Shown: positions 22,227 to 34,175, counted from the stretch's first letter. The stretch: 64,000 nt of DNA from Gnetum montanum (GCA_015680685.1 MNCI01035189.1:61788-125787); one strand, 5' to 3'. Notes: generated by a model not told the origin, from the letters alone. Numbers and translations: made by a program.

Positions 22227-24550
22227 TTGATGGAGTACATTCGTTGGTGCCTCAACAATACTAAGTGGTATATGCTCATCGTGATGAGTATGCACCAAAT
22301 TTCACCTTCATCCTACACCAAGATGAATAGCTATGGTGGTGTGACATGGAGGGCAATATTATATTGCTGTTTGATCAATCCATTACTACAATTCTCCAAC
22401 AAATGCTTATATGATGGGGTCTCCAAGGAATTCATGTTGAGTATGTCATGTATGATAGTGACACCAAGGATTATCATCCCACTGAAGCACAACGTCTTAG
22501 GGATTGCAAGTTAGAACAATGTTATGAATCTGTGAAGGGAAAAGGATTTAATGATTCTCCACTTCTATTATACCAAAAATATGGTGGAGAACCCTTCTCT
22601 AGGGATTTTTCATTTAGTCAAATTCCTCTTTTTAACTTTGATGAAGGAGGTCAAAACCAGAACTTGCAGTCCATGATTGACAATCCTAGTTTTGGTAAGA
22701 ATGGATCTAATGACAAAGAAGGATCTAAAGAGGCAAGTTAAGGCAAGGATGCAGACAAGAAACAAGATAGAGATCATGGTCATGATCACTGAAGAGGTGG
22801 TAGCAGGCACCATGACGGTGCTAGTCCTCCTTCCTCTTCATCTTCATCATCATCCTCTTCTTCTTCTAGCTTTGATCATAATCACAGGGGGCACGGCCAT
22901 GATGAAGGTGATCAATGGGACTGAAATGATCAAAGGGACTATTAGGCAAGGTAAGACCAAGGGTGAAAACATTCAAGAGAGGCACACTACCATGAATGAA
23001 GGGGTAGTAGAGGGCATTGTAGGCACCAAAATCAAGGCCTTGATGAGCCTTTGCTTGCTACCTGAAGTATGTTAAACATTGTAGAGGTAGTGCAAATTCC
23101 AATAAGGCATGTAAAGGATAGTCAAATTAAAAGACTAGATATGAAAAATATCCCTAGGTTCGAAGGGGGATATAACTAAGATTTGCAGAACCATCTCCAA
23201 GCTTTCCAAGATGCATGTGCCTTGCAAAACATAGAGAATGAATGGAAAAAACTTAAGTTATTCCCATGGACACTCATTAAAAAATTAGAAAACTGGTACT
23301 TATCCTTAGAATCAAAATCTATTAGACGATGGAGTACAATGCTTGAATTATTCAATGATAAATATCAAACATACTCTAGAGTGTCCAACTTGAGAAGGTA
23401 GATCCAAGGATGGAGACAAGGAACACACAAACCCTTAGATGCTGCCATCGGTCGATACTATTCCTTAATGCACAAATGTCTTGGCCATGGTTATTCTCAA
23501 CTAGATCAACTTTGCCACATTGTAGATGGGCTTCAATCTAAGACAAGGAGAACCCTTGGCGTCTGTGCCCAAGGAAGACTATCAAAGTTAAGTGGCTACC
23601 AGATCCAAAGATTGACTGAGTAGGTAGCTAAAGAGGAAGGTGAATTGAGAAAACGAGAAAGTGTAGAAGAGTATAATTGTGATCCTTCTATTCAAAAGAG
23701 GGAGGTTTTTTTTTGTGATAGTGAGGAAGAACCAGCACTTGATGAGGTGATGAATAGGAAAGCCTTGCCCCTTAAAAAATTTCAATCCAAAATTATGGCC
23801 AAGGTTGATCAATTATGAGATTCCATGGATAGAAAATTTCAAGTTGTCCTAAAAATTGTTGAAGAGTCTAAAGAATGAGGTAGTGATCATGAGCATAAGA
23901 GATGCAAGGAAGTTGAACATGCCTATCAAAAAGGTAAGGGCAAGATTGCTGCAATAGAAGAAGTTGTGAAAAGTGAATTAGCTGATGATGGTGGATGTAA
24001 CATCTTCCAATATAAACATCCTAAGGGATTTTGCCCCATAGTGTCACACTTATAGGAGTATAGGGTGTATGCTTTAAATCCATGACTAACATAAAGGTAA
24101 ACATCAAGAAGATTACCTTATCCTCAAGGTAACTCTATGCAGTTCCACCACCAACAACAATATTATCCAAGTGGAACTCCATTGCAACCATATGAGCAAT
24201 ATCAATAGTGGTAGCAACCATAGTCATGGGCATTGGCACACCAAGGCAACAATACCCTTATAGACAACCTGATCCTTGTGGGTGCTATGTTCAGCAACCT
24301 TTGTCTCCACATGACTCCTCTAGTCACATTTCTACTTTTCAATCTCACTACCATCCTTCTGATTATTATCAAACTCATTCTCCACATGCAAGAAGGGATA
24401 CCACCTTTTAGCCTTATCCTCCTCCTATTCCTGCACATCTCCCTCCTCTAGCTGCACAACTACCACCTGCTCCACCTATGCAAGGTGAACTCCTCACTCA
24501 ATTACAATAATGCAATGCTACCAGGGCCATTAATCTACAACCGATTCATC
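22227..24550 (+). pseudogene. Family A gag
   Basis: The best preserved part is 23130-23830. It has R-F-E-G-G-Y, then LQAFQDACALQNIENEWKKL, LFPWTLIKKLENWY and F-N-D-K-Y, the usual plant Ty3 gag capsid pattern (hydrophobic F-P, W-Y, F-x3-Y). A proline- and glutamine-rich tail (24120-24530) follows. No C-C-H-C knuckle was found; K-H-P-K-G-F-C-P near 24015 is the only Cys/His-rich hint. Several in-frame stops and frame changes are present. The N-terminal block (22227-22740) is poorly conserved. Confidence 0.65.
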
Positions 24551-24816
24551 AACCAAGTGGTTTGGATACTTGATCAAAGAAAAGACCTTTCTTCTAGCCA
24601 TGCAATCCACCTAAGCCCTGAAATACACTTGTGATTGACAATCCTATTCCTCCACCTTCCTCTATATCAAATTCCTTTGAGTCCCCTTCAAACCAAACAT
24701 GGCTTAGGATACACACTATGATGCTTACTCATACTATATTTGATTGGATCCATGCTTGAAACCTTTCTAGAAAATTAGTTGACCCTAGAAGTCCTCTCAT
24801 TTATTGACAAATTACT

Positions 24817-25122
24817 ATGAATAAACTGTACAAAGCTCTTCTTGATTCTAGTTCTAGTATCAACCTAATATCTCATGAGATGTATACTGCATGGAACCTA
24901 CCTCCTCTCAAGAAGAGCAATATTATATTAGGATTGGAAGACCAGTCCATTATTGTTCCTTTAGGACTAGTAGAAGACATTATGACCACTGTCTGTGGGT
25001 GGTCTTATCCAGTTAATTTCCTAGTGATCAAAGTGAAGAATTGCAAAGGGAACTTCCTAATCATCATGGGAAGGACCTGGCTAAGCACTATTGATGCAAG
25101 AATGAGCATTAGAGATATCTAA
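24817..25122 (+). pseudogene. Family A aspartic protease
   Basis: A retropepsin-like fold with L-L-D-S-S-S-S-I-N-L-I-S at residues 8-19 of this frame. The glycine of the D-S-G triad is replaced by serine. Downstream are VPLGLVEDIMTTV and F-L-I-I-M-G-R-T-W-L-S-T, the second conserved segment (I-L-G-R-P-F/W-L). The frame ends at a stop after R-D-I. It would have cut the gag-pol precursor. It is inactive if the serine is real. Confidence 0.75.
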
Positions 25123-25689
25123 ATAAAATGCATTCATAAAGATCGAGAAGAAGTGAGTTTCATGCATTGTGTATAGTGATATAAGGTGCAATTGTGTGTA
25201 GAAACTTGGGGCAGTGAAATGAGCATCCACCTTTGCAAGAAAGCAATGGGCACTAGAAGCAAAAATCCAAAGGTGTTTGTACATAGTAGCCACAAAATAA
25301 TAAGGCACCCAGTGGCTGACCATTGATTCTAAGAGCAGCACACTTTGCATATGTTGCAGGCATGGATGAACTAGAGCAAGTTCATCATCAACTCTCTGAT
25401 GATACCTACTGGGGAGAGTTGGAAATTCCTAAAAATTTCAAGTAAGAGCCCCTTGAGGTAAAACCTCTACCAATCAGCATGGAATATGTTTTCTTAAAAA
25501 ATTGGAAGTAGATCATAATCAATGCAAATCTTGCTTCAAAATAGAAAAAGATGCTATTGAATGTGGTTGAAAAATGGGCAGCAACCTTTGCTTGGTCATA
25601 TCCTGAACTCACAAAAATTGATCCTAGGATATGCCAACATTGCATCTACACTAATTTGACCATAAAGCCTAAGAGACAATCATAGAGGT

Positions 25690-26535
25690 GATTGATCCCT
25701 AAACTAAAGTATATCATTAAGGAGGAAATTGAACAACTCCTCAACGTGGGGTTCATTTATCCCATTGCGGATAGTGAGTGGGTTAGTCCACTTGTTATTA
25801 TGCCCAAGAAAAGTAACAAGTGGTGGGTTTGCATCAACTTTTGGTTGCTAAATATGGCAACATTCAAGGATCATTTTTCATTCCCATTTTTTGATTAGGT
25901 GTTAGACATAATATCTGGGCATTGTTACTATAGTTTCTTGGATGGTTATAGTGGCTATAACCAAATCCATATTGCACCAAAGGACTAGGCCAAGACAACA
26001 TTCATGAGTCCTTGAGGAACTTTTGCATATTGCAAGATGCCTTTTGGTTTGTGTGATGCCCCTGCTACATTCCAATGCTTGGTTTTAAGCATTTTTCAAT
26101 AGCAAATTGGTAGTGGTGTTCAAGTCTTCATGGATGACTTCTCCACCTATGGAGCTACATTTGAGCAAGCCCTAGACTGCCTTGAGCAAGTACCAAAATG
26201 ATGCATTAAGATAAACCTTAGGCTCAACTAGAAAAAGAGTCATCTAATGGTCTAGGAAGGCATTGTAATGGGGCATAGAATATCACAAAAAAAATTGAGG
26301 TTGACCTAAAAAAAATAAGGGTCATCCAAGGAATAACCTGCCAACCAAAAATTGTCAAAAATGTTCAGTCATTCCTTGAACATATTGGATATTATCGATG
26401 ATTCATAAAGAATTTCTCTAAGATTGCAAAACCATTGGTGGAGCTAACAAAGAAAAATGCTCCATTTTTCTGGAGCGTGGAATGCAAATAAGCACTCCAA
26501 CAGCTGAAAGAGAAACTTGTAGAAACTCCAATCCT
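25690..26535 (+). pseudogene. Family A reverse transcriptase
   Basis: The first palm part is at 25692-25898: EEIEQLLNVGFIYPI, S-E-W-V-S-P, then K-W-W-V-C-I-N-F-W-L-L-N in place of the usual K-W-R-V-C-V-D-Y-R-x-L-N. G-Y-S-G-Y-N-Q-I at about 25950, M-P-F-G-L-C-D-A-P-A-T-F-Q at about 26040 and the catalytic F-M-D-D (26127-26138) follow. F-S-T-Y-G directly after it is a mark of the Athila/Tat branch. The thumb has I-G-Y-Y-R/D and K-N-F-S-K-I-A-K-P-L. Stops interrupt it repeatedly. Its role was copying element RNA into DNA in the particle. Confidence 0.85.
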
Positions 26536-26539
26536 ACAA

Positions 26540-26926
26540 GCACCTGACTAGTCTAGACCATTTCATGTTATGAAAAATGCATCAAATTATGCCTTGGGAG
26601 CTATGCTTACATAGATGGATGACAAGAAACATCCATAATACATCCACTATGCTAGCTGAAGCATTGTGGGTGCATAATTGAACTACACCACCATAGAAAA
26701 AGAGTTGATGGCAGTGGTGTTTGCTCTAGAAAAGTTCAGGCATTATGTGCTTGGATACAAAGTGTTTATGCACATAGACCACAGTGCCATCCACTTCCTA
26801 ATGAAAAAGATAATGGTAAGCCCCCATGTCATATGGTGGCTAGTGATCTTACAGGAATTTAATCTCACGATAGTAGATCAAAAGGGAACTGAGAATGTGG
26901 TCTCTGATTACTTGTCTTGGTTATGA
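26540..26926 (+). pseudogene. Family A RNase H
   Basis: Colinear with Ty3 RNase H. N-A-S-N-Y-A-L-G-A-M-L occurs where the family has D-A-S, so the first catalytic Asp is N. Then N-Y-T-T-I-E-K-E-L-M-A-V-V-F-A-L-E-K-F with the catalytic Glu, and H-I-D-H-S-A-I-H-F-L with the third catalytic Asp. It ends N-V-V-S-D-Y-L-S-W-L, close to the usual N-V-V-A-D-x-L-S-R-L. The last 82 codons (26678-26926) are open. Confidence 0.85.
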
Positions 26927-27435
26927 TGGGACAACAAAAAGGAAGAAAGCTCACTATCTGATATGTTTCTTGATAAACTCCTCTTTGTTGGGGCTATAAC
27001 TAAATAATTGTCCAATAAGCCTAACTGGTATGATGACATTCTCACCTATCTTCTCACCCAAGAGCCTCCACAAGGGTTGGACCATCAGAAGAAATAGTAG
27101 TTTCTTCACTAGGTAAAATGCTTCATGGAGATCAATGGACACCTCTACAAGGTGTGCATTGATGACCTAGTTCATTGGTGTGTCCTTGATGTTGATTAAC
27201 TACGTGTTCTCCAAGATGCTCATGAGGGTCCTTGAGAAGGCCACTATGTTGCGAGATGCACAAACATTAAGATCCTAATGGCAAGGTACTATTGGCCAAG
27301 AATTTTCAGGGATGCTCATTAATATGTCCACTCTTGTGAATGATGCCAACAAGATGATGGAATGACTACTCGAATGGAGGGACCTTAATAATGAATTCAA
27401 CCATCAGAACCCTTTAACATCTATGACTTCATGGG
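26927..27435 (+). pseudogene. Family A integrase, N-terminal part
   Basis: The zinc-binding region has E-G-H-Y-V-A-R and about 30 residues later a Y-W-P block and H-S-C-E-x-C-Q, giving the H...H-x(n)-C-x2-C pattern of integrase (about 27225-27350). Stops lie between them. The frame ends at F-M-G, where the nested element begins. The catalytic core resumes at 38812 with P-I-T-P. Confidence 0.8.
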
Positions 27436-27599
27436 TGAAACACCACTAATTTTGTCCTAACACTTTGAAACTCAAGCCCTTTCAAGCATTCAGGAGGCAA
27501 AATTTGACAATGCATGAAACTCAAGTCTAGCTTGCTCAAGCCAGCTTGATCACACTGTCAAGCTAGCTTGCCCCTAGTGTGACCAACTCTAGGAGCCTC

Positions 27600-28300
27600 A
27601 AAATTGAGCCAAAATGACTTGATTTCAAGGGTGCAAGTTATCATCAGGGTCCACTATTGATAACTATGGGTCCTAGCCTTTAGAAATTCTAGATTTCAGC
27701 TCAAAATTGCAAGTTTTTAAGGTCACACTGCAGGTCACGCTGGGTAGTCATGCTAGGCATGACGACAACGTGACCAACTTTTAGAGTCTCAAAATTGAGT
27801 CAAAATGACTTGATTTCAAGGATGCAAGTCATCCTCAGGGTCCACTATTGATAACTATGGGTCCTAGCCTATTGCAAGTTTTTGAGGTCACACTGCAGGT
27901 CATGCTGGGTGTGACCACAACGTCACCAACTTTTAGACGACTTGATTTCAAGGGTGCAAGTCATCCTTAGGGTCCACTATTGATAACTATGGATCCTAGC
28001 CTTTATAAATTCTAGATTTCATCTCAAAATTGCAAGTTTTTGAGGTCACACTATAGGTCACACTGCAGGTCACGCTGGGTAGTCATGCTGGGCGTCACCA
28101 TAGCGTGACCAACTTTTAGAGCCTCAAACTGAGTTAAAATGACTTGATTTCAAGGGTGAAAGTCATCCTCAGGGTCCACTATTGATAACTATGGGTCCCA
28201 GCCTTCAGAAATTCCATATTTCAACTCAAAATTGCAAGTTTTTTGAGGTCACACTGCAGGTCACACTGTAGGTCACGTTGAGCATGAGTCCAGCGTGAGC
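27600..28300 (+). repeat. About four copies of a 130-205 bp unit in the 5' LTR
   Basis: CCACTATTGATAACTATGG recurs near 27651, 27842, 27974 and 28178. It is preceded by CTTGATTTCAAGGGTGCAAG and followed by CTCAAAATTGCAAGTTTTTG, GAGGTCACACTGCAGGTCAC and a GCGTGACCAACTTTTAGAGC block. One unit is shortened by deletion. Confidence 0.9.
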
Positions 28301-29025
28301 AACACAAAACGGCTCCAAATCAGATACATCCAAGCTCAAATTTCCAAATCTAGATCACAAAAAGGTAGGTAGTAGTTGTACTTAGAAATAGGCTTCAGAA
28401 AAATTCCAAATTTGGCATCAAAAATTACATTTTGACCACCCCATGCTTAGGTCATGCTGAGGTCACGCTGGGGTCACGCCCAGCATGACTGCCTAATGTG
28501 ACTCATCACGCCCAGCATGACTGCCTAGAGTGACTGTAGCATGAATACCAGTCATGCTTGCACAAAGATGCTTCAAACGCATGCTGAAGACATGTGGAAT
28601 CCTAGACAACTCACGTTGGAAGACCTGGTCAAACAGAGATGCCTCGAACAACCTCAAATCGACATCTCGACATCTTGGAGCGATTGGTTCATGGTCAAGC
28701 GAGTGGGGTCCAAATTTCTCTTGTTTTACATTTCATTGTAAATCCACATGTGTGGGCATGTCAGGCCCTCATGTCTAAATTAAATGTACTTTCATGGGCT
28801 TGAATAACCCATAAATTGTAAAATGCAATGTACCTGGTCAAGAACGTAGCTTGCCGACACACATCCAACTCGTGCACAACTATCCAACACACATCCAACT
28901 CTTGCCAGCATGCATCCAACTTGAGTACAACTGTCCATTGAACACATGTCACATGATCTTGTTTCCTCTCATCTCTCGGCCATTGATTCCATCCATGGAT
29001 TTTGTGACCGAGTCTGGCCCAGCCT

Positions 29026-29033
29026 TATAAATA
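29026..29033 (+). promoter_or_regulatory. LTR TATA box
   Basis: TATAAATA in AGCCTTATAAATACCCTG. The partner in the 3' LTR is at 38250-38257, in AGCCCTATAAATACCCTG. Confidence 0.65.
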
Positions 29034-29571
29034 CCCTGTCAATTCACATAAACGGGGTCAGCAATTTTGAAGGTTGGTGGCTTAGGAAGTATCGACTAGT
29101 AGCCTAGGATGCTCAGACACACTTGACTCCTAGCATCCAAACACTTCAGACATCATCCTGAGGCTTAATGCTTGACCTGCCATCCATACACGCGGCTACG
29201 CTTTGACCGGTGCACTTTCTTATTTAAACAATACAATACAGTTTCATTATTGCCTTCCATTTACATTATTTAGCTCTGTTTATGCTTTATTTAGCTTTAT
29301 TTATAATTCAGTACGCTCTGTTTACATTTTGTATTGCTGTTTGCATTCCGTTTACATCCCGTTTACACCATTTATGATAACCCCAGCGCTAGTTGTAGCT
29401 TACGCTCGGGGAAGTCCTTGGTTGATTTGTGTGAAAACCATCCAAGGCACTCTACCTTCGTTCCCTTTTTTAGCTTGCCCTCAAGCGAAGGTAGGGTCAG
29501 TTGTGCATGCTCAACAATTTTTCGGTGTCTATTTCGCTTCTAGCCTTACACCGATGATTTAGGTTAGTACA

Positions 29572-29594
29572 GGTTTTGGCGCTAGAAGGAGGGC
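29572..29594 (+). promoter_or_regulatory. Leader motif next to LTR, family B copy 2
   Basis: GGTTTTGGCGCTAGAAGGAG starts right after the 5' LTR. It is shared with copy 1 (4736-4758, minus strand) and is the likely primer-binding region. Confidence 0.7.
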
Positions 29595-29677
29595 TGTATT
29601 TGCCATTGTTAAAACATCGATCATGATACCTATCAAAACTTATCCATCTTGCCCATTTGAGTCTCCTTGTCCTTGTT

Positions 29678-30078
29678 GGCCATGCTGAGCTTGTCTTGTT
29701 GGTTACATTGAGCTTGTCCTATTGGTCACATTGAGTTTGTCCTTGTTGGTCACACTGAGCTTGTCCCTATTGGTCACACTAAGCTTGTCCCTGTTGGTCA
29801 CGCTGAGCTTGTCCCTGTTGGTCACGCTGAGCTTGTCCCTGTTGGTCACGCTGAGCTTGTCCCTGTTGGTCAAGTTGAGCTTGTCCTGTTGGTCACGTTG
29901 AGTTTGTCCCTGTTGGTCACGTTGAGGTTGTCCCTATTGGTCACACTAAGCTTGTCCTTGTTGGTCACGCTGAACTTGCTTTCCATTGGTCACGCTGAGC
30001 TTGCTTCCCATTGGTCACGCTGAGCTTGCTTCCCGTTGGTCACGTTGAGCTTGCTTCCCATTGGTCACACTAAGCTTG
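29678..30078 (+). repeat. About 17 copies of a 23-24 bp repeat in the leader
   Basis: The unit is close to TTGGTCACGCTGAGCTTGTC plus CCTG. Three consecutive central copies are identical. The last five switch to a CTTGCTTCCCA variant. GGTCACGCTG is also the core of the LTR repeats of the same element. Confidence 0.95.
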
Positions 30079-30146
30079 TTTCATGCCACGTTGCAACTAC
30101 TTACAATCCAAATCCATTCGTCTATCCCAGTCTACTCACATTTGTC

Positions 30147-32330
30147 ATGGAATCCTCCCAAGTCAACCCAGTAACACTACCGATTGCTGACTTTGGGGCC
30201 GAAGCTTCAAACCCTGTGACTACTATGGAATCCATAACCATTATTGAACACATAAATCCTCAAGGCCCTACATGCCATTCCCTCAGGCTACAGGGCAAAG
30301 GCCCTACTCATGCGACTCTTACACCCGAATAGTATAACTTCATCTGTGTCAAAATCCAAGCCAACCTACCTATCGACTGTATAGAGAGGAAAGCAAAGCG
30401 AGAATATGAATTTATCCACAAAGAAGGATGTGAGTTCATCCCTTCATCATTTGACATAATCCCACTATTTGAAAACCATCATAAACTCATATCCCAACTT
30501 CTCATGGCTAGAAGTCAAGCTCAACAGTTACCTCAAATAGAGCCTCAAGGTGGAGACGAGGAAGATGATTTCGCAGCCTAATCTGAACATGAAGATTCAT
30601 ACCATACCATTAGCCCCCACGACCATACAAACCCATTGTTTCAACCTTTCCTAGAAGAGACAACGTTTCCTCCACTAGGTTCCTTACTGGAAGGAGCCAT
30701 TCCTATTCCCATCTTCTCCAAGTCCAATGTTCAAACTAACGCATCTACTTCTATCATACCATTGCAAAGACAATCCCAATAGCTTTCTCCCCAGACTAAT
30801 GCAGGAATAACTTTTCGACCTCAAGTGATTGAAATGCCATCAGTCATACCCACTTTCACGTCCATCCATTACATACCTCCAGTGCAAATCCAACAAGCAC
30901 CAATGATTACTTCACAACCGATGACTGGAAAGTGGGTCCCACCAGCTGTTCAGCAAAACTCGTCTACTCAGTACAGTATACTACATTCCATGATCTCAGC
31001 CTTGAATGCCATACCACCACAACAAACAAATACCCAAAAACCTCTTTTTCCAAAAATGATGCCACCATGAATTCATTATCAATTACAATCTACCCAATCC
31101 ACTAATTTGCCTACCGCCCAAGAATGGGCAGACACAAAAAATGATGCACTTCTTGGAAAAAGAATTAAAGCGCCTTAAAACTTTGAACAATGAGGAAGTC
31201 AAGGTACTAGATTTCTATCAAGATGACCCAATTGACCCCTTAGTTCCACCCTTAACCTTGCCAAAGGGAGTCTCATTACCTTAGTTGATCAAGTATAATG
31301 GAGAGGGAGACCCAAATGCCCACCTAGTGACATTTCGAAACAAAAGTCTTTTGCTTTAAGCATGGCCCCATGTAATTCTACACATGTTTGCTATGTCCTT
31401 AATAGGAAAAGCCTTAGACTGGTACCAAGCCTTACCCTGTAGTTCCATATCTTCTCTGAAAGATTTGTTACACCAGTTTGTCACCCGTTTCAAATACAAT
31501 TTGAAGCCTGAAGCCACATTAGATAGCTTGATTCAAATTAAACAAGTGTTTTTAGAGCTAGTACAAAAATTTATCTAAAGGTGAAGTGCATCCTTGAATG
31601 AACTTCACGAACCCATTCCTGAAATGCATCTTCTTACCATCCTTAAGGCGGCCACAAATGACTTCATTAAATCAAAGCTTTACTATCTAAAACCCTGTAC
31701 TTTGAGTCAGGAATTTGTACAAATTAAAGACATAGAGGAGGCAGTGTAATCAAGCAATGACCCAGCTTATGTGGCCCACAAAAACCAACATACTCACAAG
31801 CAAAACAAAACTGAGGCAACGGTAGTTGCAATCACAAAAGCAACCAGCTGGGGCCCAAAATCTAAGCAACCTAAAGCCCCAGCTAACAAAGCCACCAACT
31901 CACCTACATTGGCAGGGGCCACCTCAATGCCCAACTTTCAGTGCAAGGACTACTCAAAGTATACACCACTACCAATGCAACCCTCTCAACTATTGGAGCA
32001 ACTCTTGAAAGCCGAGCAAATCCAACACAAACGCATATCGAAGATTACCTGCTAAAAACATGATAGGTATTGTGAGCTACTATGGAACCCCACCTTAGCA
32101 GTACCAAATGAGCCCCCGATCTCTCAACATTTTAAATTGGACCAATACTATCATTACCATCAAGTGGCTGGTCACAGTACAGACAACTATCATGCCTTGC
32201 AAGATGACCTACGGGGAATGATAGAACAAGGCCAACTAGTGATTGACACGGTAAGTCAATCCAACATAGATGATGCCTCTTATGTCATAAACTCAATTAG
32301 CATAGGTGACAAGCGCAAACTTGTGCAAAA
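30147..32330 (+). pseudogene. Family B copy 2: gag
   Basis: A likely start is the ATG at 30147 (M-E-S-S-Q-V). The frame is the same to the end of gag and is broken mainly by single stop codons. Order: an N-terminal block with I-Q-A-N-L-P-I-D and C-E-F-I-P (30330-30450), a P/Q-rich part (30825-31070), the capsid-like core with G-K-A-L-D-W-Y-Q-A-L-P (31384-31578), NDFIKSKLYYLKP (about 31660), and the knuckle region near 32140 (Y-H-Y-H-Q-x3-G-H-S-T-D-N-Y). In the knuckle both Cys of the C-H-H-C pattern of copy 1 have become Tyr. It is homologous to copies 1 and 3. Confidence 0.82.
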
Positions 32331-32967
32331 ACCTTTTGTGTGTCATGTGCCTCCTAGCACGGCAAGGATTCCCCCAGCCTCCACAAACAATAGGCCTCCC
32401 TTTGTTATCAAGGTGCCACCCTAGGCACCCACAACACCCTTTGTGGTCAAGGCTCCATAACGTTCATCCAATAGGATGTTAAACTGGCATGACTCATCTA
32501 CTAAGATGTTAAACTGGCATGACACAGAAACAAAAACCACTAAGCAACCTTTTGTTATCAATGTGCCACAATGTGATGGCCCCTCACCTACTTGAAGCCA
32601 AATAGTGGGTAACATCTCAATCCCTCCTCCTTCAAGGGTTGACCCCACTAGCAACCTGGGTAGGCCCACCAAATGGGAACGCAAGAGGACAAACAAGCAC
32701 CTCGCAACTCCCATGGTCGAAGCAAAGGCCACAACTTGCAAACAACAACTGAACATTGGGGTACCTACCCCCAAGAAAACCAAGCCTATGTCCCCCTCCT
32801 GAGAGGTCTGTCTCTCAAGCTTCACGGAGGAAGTTAAAGCCAACACAACGGCTAATGACAAAGACTTCGTAGCTGCACTAACCCAGGTAAAGCAAATACT
32901 CAAGCAAAAGAACACAACGTTTACCTTATACAACCTAGTCAAGACCTCACCTACTCACTGCCAAGCA
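32330..32967 (+). pseudogene. Family B copy 2: proline-rich linker
   Basis: Repeats of an F-V-x-x-V-P-P peptide (KPFVCHVPP, PPFVIKVPP, FVVKAP, FVINVP) occur between 32330 and 32575. A basic P/K-rich part (32605-32802) and an acidic lead-in to the protease follow. The repeated peptide is shared with copies 1 and 3. No known domain is recognised. Confidence 0.65.
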
Positions 32968-33789
32968 TTGGACCAAGTCTTAGCCTCCATTCTTGTTATG
33001 GAGGACATCCTTGCAAATGAGGCATCCATCCATGCAACAATGTTGCCTCCCACACCACAAGAATTGGGTTCAACAACCTTAGCCTTTCATGATGATGTAG
33101 TTAAAGCCAACCCCAAACGAGGGGAAGTCACTATAGCTTCACTATCCATTAGCATTCATGTTGGGTAGTGCACCATCCGCAGAGTGCATGTTGACGATGG
33201 TGTAGCAACAAACATAGTCCTATACTTCGTCATCGACAAGCTAGGCTTGGCAGATGAAATCAGGCCAACCAAAACCACATGTCTAAAATCCTTCAATGGA
33301 TCACGTGTCACAGTTAAGGGTAAAATCAACTTAGCCTTTGTAGTAGGAGAGAAATTCCCCACTAGCGTAGATTTCACTGTCATGGAGGAGATGCCAGGTT
33401 TCAACATGATTCTAGGCATGCCTTGGCTAGCTCAACTAAGGGCCATCTTCTTTCCCATCCACCAAGAAATCCACCTTCCATATGAAGGTGGTCAAGTTAC
33501 CATCCATGGTGATAACGTTTCCTCTTCGACTATCCATGACATAGACATGGTGCAAGTTTTGGAAGAAGAGCTTCTTAATGGTACACCTACGACAACCAAT
33601 GCAACGCTTAAGGCTAACACACCCAAACGAGTGGTTGAAGCCGATAGCCCCCCAGAGGACCCTATGCTTTGCATGCTCCATAATCCATGCCTAGTTAGAA
33701 AGCAACTACATGACCAAGACTCTCCCTTGGCTGAAAATGTGCTAGATGCTTGCCTACCTTCTGCCAACCCCTCTGACATGCATTTTTGA
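32968..33789 (+). pseudogene. Family B copy 2: aspartic protease
   Basis: The second frame, 33184-33789, is open for 201 codons and holds the retropepsin-like core: VHVDDGVATNIV at its start, where the catalytic D-T/S-G reads D-D-G, GSRVTVKGKINLAFVVGE, then MPGFNMILGMPWLAQL. A stop just upstream, at about 33168, cuts it from gag. D-D-G is seen in some plant Ty3 proteases, so this may be the ancestral state and not damage. The C-terminal tail (33600-33789) is not recognised. The frame ends with M-H-F and a stop. Confidence 0.78.
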
Positions 33790-33938
33790 CTTTTGTTTAC
33801 ATTGCACTAGCCTATGCATTTACATTTTTCCCGCTCACTTAGATCACACATTTTTCTTTGTTTAGACATTTGTCAACTCAATTTACACATTGCATTTGAA
33901 AAACATTAAACATAACATACATAAAACTACAAAAACAC

Positions 33939-33995
33939 ATGGCCCGAAAAGGCCTTAAACTAGCCTATGGCCCGAAACATCCTAAAACTATCACT
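33939..33995 (+). repeat. Two GGCCCGAAA...CCTAAAACTA units
   Basis: ATGGCCCGAAAAGGCCTTAA and ATGGCCCGAAACATCCTAAA lie about 35 bp apart, about 150 bp after the protease stop. This corresponds to 306-418 (minus) and 59429-59495. Confidence 0.8.
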
Positions 33996-34175
33996 TTTTG
34001 CATTGTTTTTCTTTCATTCATACATTCTAACTCTATGTATGGAAGGTGTCACTTGATGTTGTTTTCTTCCTAGTTGATTTTTTACAGGATCTCGCAGGCA
34101 TGTAGCATGACCATGCATGCAGCATCACACTTTATATAAGCAAGGTAAGCATCAGTACACTATAACTATAAAATG

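Larger units (their letters stand above)
27436..29571 (+). repeat. 5' LTR of family B copy 2 (2136 bp)
   Basis: TG...CA ends. Its first 800 bases hold a tandem repeat of about 200 bp. TATA box at 29026-29033. Long stretches (for example 28765-28830 against 37990-38055) are almost identical to the 3' LTR, closer than the two LTRs of the host element are to each other. Confidence 0.9.

Noticed and set aside
32421-32942. A 173-codon minus-strand frame
   Set aside because: Antisense shadow of the family B linker, which has a homologous frame on the plus strand in the other copies.
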